Positions 5,883 to 11,253 of a stretch of DNA of 11,253 bases are shown piece after piece. Made by a program: the position numbers and the translations under genes. Source of the DNA: JBFLVQ01 sp040758525 (GTDB lineage Bacteria; Acidobacteriota; Blastocatellia; Chloracidobacteriales; JADJPF01); contig JBFLVQ010000281.1 of NCBI GenBank assembly GCA_040758525.1, positions 1 through 11,253 of the forward strand, given 5' to 3'. How positions within the stretch are numbered: the stretch's first letter is position 1; each line of letters opens with the position of its first letter. The notes below the pieces were generated by a model. That model was not told the DNA's origin. It searched no databases and worked only from the letters and a program-made list of their open reading frames with translations.

Positions 5883-6580
5883 GTGAAGGTGTAGGTATCA
5901 AGTTAGAAGAGCAACTGGAAACCAGTGTTGATCAACTCTATCGTCGCCGCTTTCCTGCTGAGATCTTGGCGCATCGCGCCAAGATCTGGAAGATTCTTTG
6001 CAATAATTGGTTCTCTCGCTATATTCCATCCACAGCTCGCGTTATTGAGATAGCCGCTGGTTACTGCGAATTTATTAATAACATAGATGCTAGTGAACGG
6101 GTCGCGATTGATCTCAATCCAGAAACCAGGAAATATGCGGCACCTGCGGTAACGGTCTATCAAATTGCTGCCGAACGTCTTACCGAAGTTGTTCCCCTCG
6201 CCTACTTCGAAATCGCTTTTATGAGCAATTTTCTTGAACACTGCCGCTCACGCGATCATATCTTGGCTATATTTAAAGCCATTGCAAAGGTGCTTAAGCC
6301 GGGTGGACGACTACTTATCTTAGGTCCAAATTTCCGTTACTGCTATAAGGTCTATTTCGACTATTTCGATCACCAATTACCACTTACAGAAAAAGCCATT
6401 GAGGAAGTATTACAACTAACCGGTTTCGAAGTTGAGGTAAGCAAGGCCAGCACACTGCCCTACTCTTTCCGTAGTCATCTGCCAAGTTGGCCTTGGTTAG
6501 TACAGCTATATCTAAAATTGCCATTTCTCTGGCGATTCTTTGGCGCACAATATTTTCTGGTTGGAAAAAAATTGCTCTGA
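5879..6580 (+). CDS. class I SAM-dependent methyltransferase
   Basis: A 233-aa methyltransferase, last gene of the operon, probably methylating the sugar or a lipid-linked intermediate made by its neighbours. Motif I is VIEIAAGYCEF (55-65); the acidic residue after strand 2 is D78 in AIDLN; the post-strand-4 segment is FMSNFLEHC (114-122); and the VLKPGGRLLILGPN turn (138-151) is typical of Methyltransf_11/25-type proteins. The usual E/D-x-G-x-G has changed to E-I-A-A-G-Y-C, a mild deviation. Target is unknown; context suggests O-methylation of a glycan. ATGA coupling to the GT2 gene and a GGAGAG ribosome-binding site 6 nt before the start. Its codons 28-36 contain the strongest inverted repeat of the window (5961-5987). 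Confidence 0.88.
   Translation: MSEGVGIKLEEQLETSVDQLYRRRFPAEILAHRAKIWKILCNNWFSRYIPSTARVIEIAAGYCEFINNIDASERVAIDLNPETRKYAAPAVTVYQIAAERLTEVVPLAYFEIAFMSNFLEHCRSRDHILAIFKAIAKVLKPGGRLLILGPNFRYCYKVYFDYFDHQLPLTEKAIEEVLQLTGFEVEVSKASTLPYSFRSHLPSWPWLVQLYLKLPFLWRFFGAQYFLVGKKLL
5961..5987. repeat. perfect 12-bp inverted repeat with 3-nt loop inside the methyltransferase gene
   Basis: AGATCTTGGCGC (5961-5972), ATC, GCGCCAAGATCT (5976-5987), without a mismatch. It encodes EILAHRAKI, an N-terminal helix before the SAM-binding domain. By a uniform-base estimate a repeat this good is expected far less than once in a window of this size. The hairpin should be very stable in RNA or single-stranded DNA. Confidence 0.95.
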
Positions 6581-6598
6581 ACCGATATTTAACAATTA

Positions 6599-6631
6599 AG
6601 CAACAACATTGTCTTGCTAACAACTCTTTTT
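6599..6631 (+). terminator. weak possible terminator after the sugar operon
   Basis: AGCAA (6599-6603) and TTGCT (6614-6618) pair around a 10-nt loop; a run of five T (6627-6631) follows only after an 8-nt gap. Stem strength and spacing are poor. Confidence 0.25.
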
Positions 6632-6643
6632 ACGTCTTATAGG
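6614..6643 (+). promoter_or_regulatory. candidate promoter of the TPR-CHAT gene
   Basis: TTGCTA (6614-6619), 18 nt, TATAGG (6638-6643), four of six matches each. It would give a leader of about 65 nt containing the hairpin at 6658-6674. Weak evidence; the 137-bp gap and the change of function suggest a promoter somewhere here. Confidence 0.3.
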
Positions 6644-6657
6644 GATAATCGCCATTG

Positions 6658-6674
6658 CCAGCAGTGCTAGCTGG
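6658..6674 (+). repeat. hairpin in the leader of the TPR-CHAT gene
   Basis: CCAGC (6658-6662) and GCTGG (6670-6674) close a 7-nt loop; outward a G-T and a T-A pair extend it to seven. It ends 43 nt before the start codon. Confidence 0.45.
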
Positions 6675-6717
6675 TAGATGTCGAGTAACAGATAACGATA
6701 CTAACGCGGGATAATTT

Positions 6718-9700
6718 GTGCTTATGTGCCGCCCTCGACTTGCTACAGTAGTTTTCTTGCCAACATTGTTGGTCGTTAGTAGCTTAGTAGGCTTAGCAAT
6801 CTTGACCAATCGATCACCTGTTGATAAGCAATCCCCTGGCTGGTATAAACTGTTGTCAGTAATTGGCCGACCGCGACTGATAGAGGCTAGATTAGCCGGT
6901 ATCGCCGATTATGGACCCTGCCTGACAGAATTTGAGACGGAAAGAGATCTGCTTGCTCGCAATCAGTTGACTAACTCTTCAAGCTCTTTATCCTTGGCTT
7001 TAATCGTTGAGCGCAACCATAATACCCGTGGGTTTAATGATGTCAATGGTAGCGATCTTCTTCGCCTATGGTATGAAGAGATATTTGCCTTGAACACTGC
7101 GAAACGTACTGGCGAGATGGCAGATACCCAATTTACTAGCGCACAGGCGCAGATATTTTCGGAAAATGCCGAACATCCTTCTCCACAAAATAGCCGAGCG
7201 CTGGCATTGCTCTATCTGGCTAAAGGACAAATTTCCAAAGCTGTTAATACTCTTGAGATTGCCACTAGACGATCTCCTCACAATGTGCTTTTGCTTAATG
7301 ATCTTGCTGCCCTCTATTTCACACGTGCGCAGTATCAGAATCAGCCACTCGATCTGTTAAATGCATTCTCAACTGTCAATACGGCATTAGCAATAAATCC
7401 TAAACTCAAGGAAGCAGGCTTCAATCGCGCCCTTATTCTTGAACGGCTACAGCTAACCACAGATGCGCGCAAAGCCTGGCAAGAATATCTTGCGCTAGAG
7501 CAATCTGCTGAATGGACAAGAGAGGCACAAGCGCATAATGCCAAGTTAGCTATGGTAGAAGCATGGCAAGCCTGGCCAGCAGAGAAAGAACGTCTCACCA
7601 GAGCTGCACTCACTGATGAGGAAAAGCTTGTTGAAGATATTGTGCAGCGTTTTCCCCACCCAGCTCGTGTCTATGCGATTAATGAGTTACTACCAAGTTG
7701 GGCAGATGCACATTTTAATGGTCAATTAGCGGTAGCTATACGTGCGCGTAAGACCGCGGCAGCAATCGGTGTTGCGCTATCAAAATTGCAAGATGATCGA
7801 TTTATCAGTGCTGCAATAGCTGCCATTGATACTGCCGAACAAGCAGGTTCAGATAGTAGACAGCTTATTGACTTGATTAATGCACACCATGCCTATCGAG
7901 AGGGCAGAGAGATTGTAGATCAAGCCGATGCCGAGAAAGCCATTCCCCTACTTGATAAAGCAATCAAGCTTTTCCATCAAGCAGGTGATCCTGCGGGCGA
8001 AACCATTGCCCTGCTACAGCGAGCCCGTTGTGATAATGTGCGCCGACGTTTCAAAGAAGCGCTTGCCAGCCTTGATCGTGTTCGTACAATGGCTGAGCAG
8101 AAGAGCTACCAGTATTTAATAGGCAGGGCTTTATGGACAACTGGTCATATAAGGCTAAGCCAATTGGAAATATCTTTTTCGCTTGACGCTAGCCGTAATG
8201 CACTACGTTATTTGAAAGCTTGTGGTGATATGGAAGGAACTGCCGTCGTTTATTCCAATATATCCGATACTTTAAATAAGATCGGTGAGGCTACTGAGAT
8301 GTGGGAGCATAGCTATAGAGCAATCACTTACATCAATAAGACCAGTAACTCTGCTTATCAAGCTCCGGTACTGATGACAGCAGCCAACAATATTAGAAAG
8401 TTAGCTAAACTGACAGAAGCGATCTATTTTCATAATGAATCGATCCGAGTGGCACTGGCTAATGGAGATAAAAACATCATCTCAAATGCATTTCGCCAAC
8501 GCAGTTTAACCTATCACCAACTAAACAATTTCGTCGCAGCAGAAAACGATCTCGCACAGGCAAAGCGGTATTGCACCAATCCTACGGTTCAGATGGCAAT
8601 ATCAATTGCAGAAGGGGATTATAAATTAGACACTGATCCAAAAGGCGCAGTGGAGCTATTTACTAAACTGCTAAAAGATGCCTTACAGGCCGAATATCAC
8701 TACCCTCTTACACGTTTGTATTTATCGCGTGCCCACGCCTATCTTGCTTTGGGCGATAGAGCAAACGCTGATGCTGATTTGAATTCAAGCCTCAAAGAGT
8801 TTGAAAGAAAGCGTGAGAGCCTAGCCGAAGAGGGACACCGTATCGCCTTTTTGGGAGAGCACCAGCCTATCTATGATGAAATGATCAAGTTTCAACTTAC
8901 TCAATACGAACAAGAGGAAGTAGCCTTCGATTATGCAGAAAGGGCACGCGGGCGCGCGCTCTTGGATATACTTGATGCGGGTGCGCGCACACAGGGCGTA
9001 GACTCAGCAGTAGAACTGATATTACAAGGCACTGCTAAACCATTTTCACTGGCTCAGATTCAGCAGGCAATGCCTGCTGGAACAACCCTGATCGAGTATG
9101 CCGCACTCGATGACCGCCTGTTCGCCTGGATAATAGAGCATGGCCGCGTCGAACCAGTAGAATCTCCATTGCCAGCAAGAGATATTGATCTTATTGCGAG
9201 CAGACTACAAACTGCGATTGTAAATAATGCGCCATTTGATGAATTGAAACGGTTATCGGCGCCTCTTTATGACTTGATAATAAGACCACTGATACGGTTA
9301 AAACCACAAAACAATCTTATTATTGTGCCAGACAAAGGTCTCTACAATGTACCGTTCGCAGCCATTATTAATCCAGATAGTGACCGTTATTTAATAGAAG
9401 ACTTCACCATAGCGTTTGCGCCCAGTGCTACTGTCTTTATACGTTGTTTAGCACTCGACCAAAAGAAGACCATGAAATCGGGCGAAACCTCTGCAGTTGT
9501 GATTGGAACAACAAAGTTTAATCGCACACAGTTTCCCAATTTATCAGAACTACCCTGGGTAGAACGTGAAGCAAAAAAGATCGTGAACTACTACGCTGCT
9601 AATGTACTACCACTGATCGGAGAACAAGCTACGGAAGCAAGGGTTCTCGCTGCCGCTGGTAATTATACAATAGTCCATTTTGCCGGGCATGCCATGATGA

Positions 9701-10134
9701 ACAATGGTCTGCCACTTCATTCCAAACTTATCCTCGCACCTAATAAGACTTCAAAAGATAGTTATGACGATGGCGTATTGCATGCCTATGAACTCTATGG
9801 GCAGACATTCCCCAATACACGTTTGGTTGTTTTGGCAGCCTGCCAAACGGCGGCTGGACAAGATCTGCGTGGCGAAGGGATTGCCAATTTGGCACGCCCA
9901 TTTCTAGCTGCTAGTGTGCCGGCAGTGATAGGAAGTTTGTGGAATGTAGATGATCGCGCTACGGCAAAACTATTTATTCTCTTTCACCAACAGCATAGTG
10001 CAGGTACAGACGTGGTCAAGGCATTGCGTTCTGCACAACTCTCACTACTCAACAGCTCTGATAAGACACTAAACTCTCCAGCAATGTGGGCGCCTTTTAT
10101 ATTGCTTGGTGGAGTGACAACTATCAACAATTAA
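6718..10134 (+). CDS. membrane-anchored TPR-repeat protein with C-terminal CHAT (caspase-like) peptidase domain
   Basis: An 1138-aa three-part protein. A basic N-terminus and one hydrophobic segment (about residues 9-29) form a signal anchor or signal peptide without a lipobox. Helical TPR-type repeats follow at about 155-270 and 420-700, usually protein-binding. The CHAT domain (about 770-1135) is introduced by the typical ARGRALLDIL (743-752). Both dyad residues are present: His in VHFAGHA (H991) and Cys in VLAACQTA (C1042), followed by GEGIANLARPFLAASVPAVIGSLWNV as in active family members. CHAT proteins are caspase-fold peptidases (separase/craspase relatives); the substrate here is unknown. 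The start is a GTG with a weak GCGGGA upstream; ATG 6724 is a two-codon alternative. The next gene begins 18 nt after the stop, suggesting joint transcription. Confidence 0.93.
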   Translation: MLMCRPRLATVVFLPTLLVVSSLVGLAILTNRSPVDKQSPGWYKLLSVIGRPRLIEARLAGIADYGPCLTEFETERDLLARNQLTNSSSSLSLALIVERNHNTRGFNDVNGSDLLRLWYEEIFALNTAKRTGEMADTQFTSAQAQIFSENAEHPSPQNSRALALLYLAKGQISKAVNTLEIATRRSPHNVLLLNDLAALYFTRAQYQNQPLDLLNAFSTVNTALAINPKLKEAGFNRALILERLQLTTDARKAWQEYLALEQSAEWTREAQAHNAKLAMVEAWQAWPAEKERLTRAALTDEEKLVEDIVQRFPHPARVYAINELLPSWADAHFNGQLAVAIRARKTAAAIGVALSKLQDDRFISAAIAAIDTAEQAGSDSRQLIDLINAHHAYREGREIVDQADAEKAIPLLDKAIKLFHQAGDPAGETIALLQRARCDNVRRRFKEALASLDRVRTMAEQKSYQYLIGRALWTTGHIRLSQLEISFSLDASRNALRYLKACGDMEGTAVVYSNISDTLNKIGEATEMWEHSYRAITYINKTSNSAYQAPVLMTAANNIRKLAKLTEAIYFHNESIRVALANGDKNIISNAFRQRSLTYHQLNNFVAAENDLAQAKRYCTNPTVQMAISIAEGDYKLDTDPKGAVELFTKLLKDALQAEYHYPLTRLYLSRAHAYLALGDRANADADLNSSLKEFERKRESLAEEGHRIAFLGEHQPIYDEMIKFQLTQYEQEEVAFDYAERARGRALLDILDAGARTQGVDSAVELILQGTAKPFSLAQIQQAMPAGTTLIEYAALDDRLFAWIIEHGRVEPVESPLPARDIDLIASRLQTAIVNNAPFDELKRLSAPLYDLIIRPLIRLKPQNNLIIVPDKGLYNVPFAAIINPDSDRYLIEDFTIAFAPSATVFIRCLALDQKKTMKSGETSAVVIGTTKFNRTQFPNLSELPWVEREAKKIVNYYAANVLPLIGEQATEARVLAAAGNYTIVHFAGHAMMNNGLPLHSKLILAPNKTSKDSYDDGVLHAYELYGQTFPNTRLVVLAACQTAAGQDLRGEGIANLARPFLAASVPAVIGSLWNVDDRATAKLFILFHQQHSAGTDVVKALRSAQLSLLNSSDKTLNSPAMWAPFILLGGVTTINN
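9061..9079. repeat. inverted repeat (9+1+9) near the start of the CHAT domain
   Basis: CAGCAGGCA, A, TGCCTGCTG, perfect; as RNA an 8-bp stem with an AAT triloop. Encodes QQAMPAG. Confidence 0.9.
9831..9847. repeat. inverted repeat (8+1+8) over the CHAT catalytic cysteine codon
   Basis: TTTGGCAG, C, CTGCCAAA, perfect; the TGC codon of C1042 is 9841-9843. Another 6+1+6 repeat, TGCCAA-T-TTGGCA, lies 35 nt downstream (9882-9894) and shares the TTGGCA/TGCCAA core. Confidence 0.9.
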
Positions 10135-10137
10135 CAT

Positions 10138-10144
10138 GGGAGGA
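10138..10144 (+). promoter_or_regulatory. strong ribosome-binding site of the CHAT partner gene
   Basis: GGGAGGA lies 8 nt before ATG 10153, much stronger than the site of the preceding CHAT gene. It implies more partner protein than protease from a shared message. Confidence 0.8.
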
Positions 10145-10152
10145 AAGTTGTT

Positions 10153-11127
10153 ATGTCGTTCAAACTAAGAATACTTTTTGATGGCCTGTGCGTATTGATC
10201 CCACACGTCTATGAAGATGTAAATGCCGAAACTCCTTTTGTGCCAACTTCATCAACTAGTACTGCGGCAATGTGTGTGTTGTTGGTGGATGCACGCGCAC
10301 CAGGAAAAGCGTCAGAAGGCGAAGATCACTTTTCCCATATACCTTGTATAAGGTTCAATACTAATGACCTCAAGTATGGTAGTACGTCACCTGCTGACTA
10401 TACTTTCTTCAAAGCAAATTCACCAGAAGAACAACGACAAGATGGGATGTGGGTTCTTACTGGAGATGAACTAGAAATCAAGGGACTGTCTACATCATCT
10501 CTCAAAATAGTAAGAGGTGGAGGGAGTAGGGATTATGGCGAAATCGAAAAGGTACTACACGAACTCTATCCTGAAACTAATGGGTTGCAGGTAAAAGACA
10601 AGTGTATCACTGATAACATAGAGAAGCTCAAAAATCTTGTTGTTGCGCGGTTTACCCTCACAGGCGGTGAAATCGGTATGGTATCAGATAGTATGGAGGC
10701 AGGAAATGCGGAAATCTATTTTGAGGCAACCGTTGATGATGTGGAGATTTTCTCGCCTCAACAAGATAAGCGCTTGATTTTACAGCCAAGCAATGGTCAG
10801 GGAACCCTATTAAAACCCAAAGAGCCTAATGTAGTAGAGAAGGGTATAGAGATCCGAATCGAGAATCTGCCTATTCGCGAGCTTATCCCAAAGGAAGGTA
10901 CGGCTGAATTCGATCATTTCCAACTCTTCGATTTTGAGCTAGGTTATCGTGTATTTAACCTCCCAAAGACAAATGCGGAAGTGGATGCTCCTCGACAAGC
11001 ATTAAAAGATGTTATCCGCCGCCCAAAGAGACGGGCGGCTAATTCCAACCAACCTTTTGCTGTATCGGATGCAAACACCAGTATATGCGGATCGCAAGTC
11101 AGTAAACCAGCGAACGTTACTACATAG
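10153..11127 (+). CDS. hypothetical protein paired with the TPR-CHAT gene
   Basis: A 324-aa soluble protein I cannot place in a named family. It has no signal peptide or membrane segment. The start (KLRILFDGLCVLIP, 4-17) and MCVLLVDARAPG (40-51) with HIPCIRF (62-68) look like beta-strands of a sandwich-like fold. The middle (about 125-165) is mixed and partly helical. EFDHFQLFDFELGYRVF (252-268) is the other notable segment. The C-terminus from about 280 is basic and low in order (RRPKRRAANSNQ), a possible nucleic-acid or acidic-partner tail. From memory, proteins with an F-x-GLC-x-x-IP start recur beside CHAT/caspase-like genes in environmental bacteria; this is unverified. The gene starts 18 nt after the CHAT stop with a strong ribosome-binding site, so it is probably a partner, substrate or regulator. 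The two proteins may sit in different compartments if the CHAT domain is exported. Confidence 0.85.
   Translation: MSFKLRILFDGLCVLIPHVYEDVNAETPFVPTSSTSTAAMCVLLVDARAPGKASEGEDHFSHIPCIRFNTNDLKYGSTSPADYTFFKANSPEEQRQDGMWVLTGDELEIKGLSTSSLKIVRGGGSRDYGEIEKVLHELYPETNGLQVKDKCITDNIEKLKNLVVARFTLTGGEIGMVSDSMEAGNAEIYFEATVDDVEIFSPQQDKRLILQPSNGQGTLLKPKEPNVVEKGIEIRIENLPIRELIPKEGTAEFDHFQLFDFELGYRVFNLPKTNAEVDAPRQALKDVIRRPKRRAANSNQPFAVSDANTSICGSQVSKPANVTT
11018..11039. repeat. GC-rich inverted repeat (7+8+7) near the 3' end of the partner gene
   Basis: GCCGCCC (11018-11024), 8 nt, GGGCGGC (11033-11039). It encodes the basic RRPKRRAA tail. Stable, but without a U-tract. Confidence 0.8.
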
Positions 11128-11139
11128 TGACAGAAAAGC

Positions 11140-11187
11140 AACCCGCCGCAAGCTGCCGTCCCTTTATGGCGTGCAGATAGGCGGGTT
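11140..11187 (+). terminator. two-tier hairpin downstream of the partner gene
   Basis: AACCCGCC (11140-11147) pairs perfectly with GGCGGGTT (11180-11187); inside, CTGC (11153-11156) pairs with GCAG (11173-11176). A TTTATTCTT stretch follows. It begins 13 nt after the stop codon. It may be the first half of a compound terminator or a small structured RNA. Confidence 0.55.
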
Positions 11188-11194
11188 TATTCTT

Positions 11195-11214
11195 CGGCTT
11201 TAGCCGGTTTTTTT
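11195..11214 (+). terminator. intrinsic terminator of the CHAT/partner unit
   Basis: CGGC (11195-11198), TTTA loop, GCCG (11203-11206), then G and seven T (11208-11214). The stem is short but the U-tract is good, and the preceding hairpin strengthens it. Confidence 0.7.
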
Positions 11215-11216
11215 CA

Positions 11217-11245
11217 TTGTGTTCCATAAAGACCAAATATATACT
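11217..11245 (+). promoter_or_regulatory. possible promoter for a gene beyond the right edge
   Basis: TTGTGT (11217-11222), 17 nt, TATACT (11240-11245). The -10 matches five of six bases and the spacing is ideal, but the -35 matches only three of six. It lies directly after the terminator, where a new unit would begin. Confidence 0.3.
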
Positions 11246-11253
11246 CAAGCGAA

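Noticed and set aside
8484..8493. Even palindromes of 10 bp without spacer (AAATGCATTT here; TTATTAATAA at 6072, TTGAATTCAA at 8779, GTGCGCGCAC at 8981).
   Set aside because: About ten 10-bp even palindromes are expected by chance in a window this long, so these carry no signal alone.
6718..10134. Type III-E CRISPR (Craspase) assignment because of the TPR-CHAT protein.
   Set aside because: No Cas7-11, array or RpoE/Csx-type neighbours are visible; stand-alone TPR-CHAT proteins are common.
11009..11203. Plus-strand frame overlapping the end of the partner gene and running through the hairpins.
   Set aside because: It starts inside the partner gene with no ribosome-binding site and reads through both terminator stems.
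1..11253. CRISPR array, tRNA or rRNA genes, long direct repeats.
   Set aside because: No regularly spaced repeats, cloverleaf with CCA-proximal T-arm, or rRNA-like stretch was seen by eye.

Overview
The window comes from a bacterium of moderate GC content. It holds two parts of a surface-polysaccharide locus, followed by a large membrane-anchored TPR/CHAT protease-like gene and a partner gene of unrecognised family. No ribosomal or other marker gene fixes the taxon. Long TPR-CHAT proteins with an N-terminal membrane segment, paired with a small partner whose start contains an F-x-GLC-x-x-IP pattern, remind me of Acidobacteriota (Blastocatellia-like) and similar environmental lineages. This is recollection, not a search result, and the taxon is open.

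Layout. Positions 1-66 (minus) look like the first 22 codons of a gene running off the left edge. They are preceded by an extended -10 promoter and a small hairpin, and the residues resemble the start of a TnpB/IS605 OrfB protein. Next comes a convergent-side stem-loop (141-199), then a minus-strand pair: an O-antigen ligase/polymerase-like membrane protein (start corrected to 2730) and a GT4 glycosyltransferase. A 175-bp divergent control region separates this pair from a tight plus-strand operon of four genes: nucleotide-sugar dehydrogenase, extended SDR epimerase/dehydratase, DPM1-like GT2 glycosyltransferase and SAM methyltransferase (2906-6580, mostly ATGA overlaps or very short gaps). 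After a 137-bp spacer comes the 1138-aa TPR-CHAT gene (6718-10134). Eighteen bases later a 324-aa hypothetical protein with a strong Shine-Dalgarno follows (10153-11127), and the unit closes with a compound hairpin/terminator region (11140-11214).

How the genes work together. The four-gene operon plausibly makes an oxidised or epimerised nucleotide sugar, transfers a sugar, possibly to a lipid carrier, and methylates a product. The divergent pair would add a sugar and polymerise or ligate the glycan at the membrane. The TPR-CHAT/partner pair looks like an independent module: CHAT domains are caspase-fold peptidases, and the His and Cys of the dyad are both present here.

The most unusual feature is not a gene. 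The window holds many perfect inverted repeats with very short loops, unrelated to each other in sequence and lying inside coding frames. Examples are 12-bp arms around 3 nt at 5961-5987, 11-bp arms around 11 nt at 4037-4069, and four cases of 8-9-bp arms around a single base. That is more than chance predicts by a rough calculation, and one of them covers the CHAT catalytic cysteine codon.
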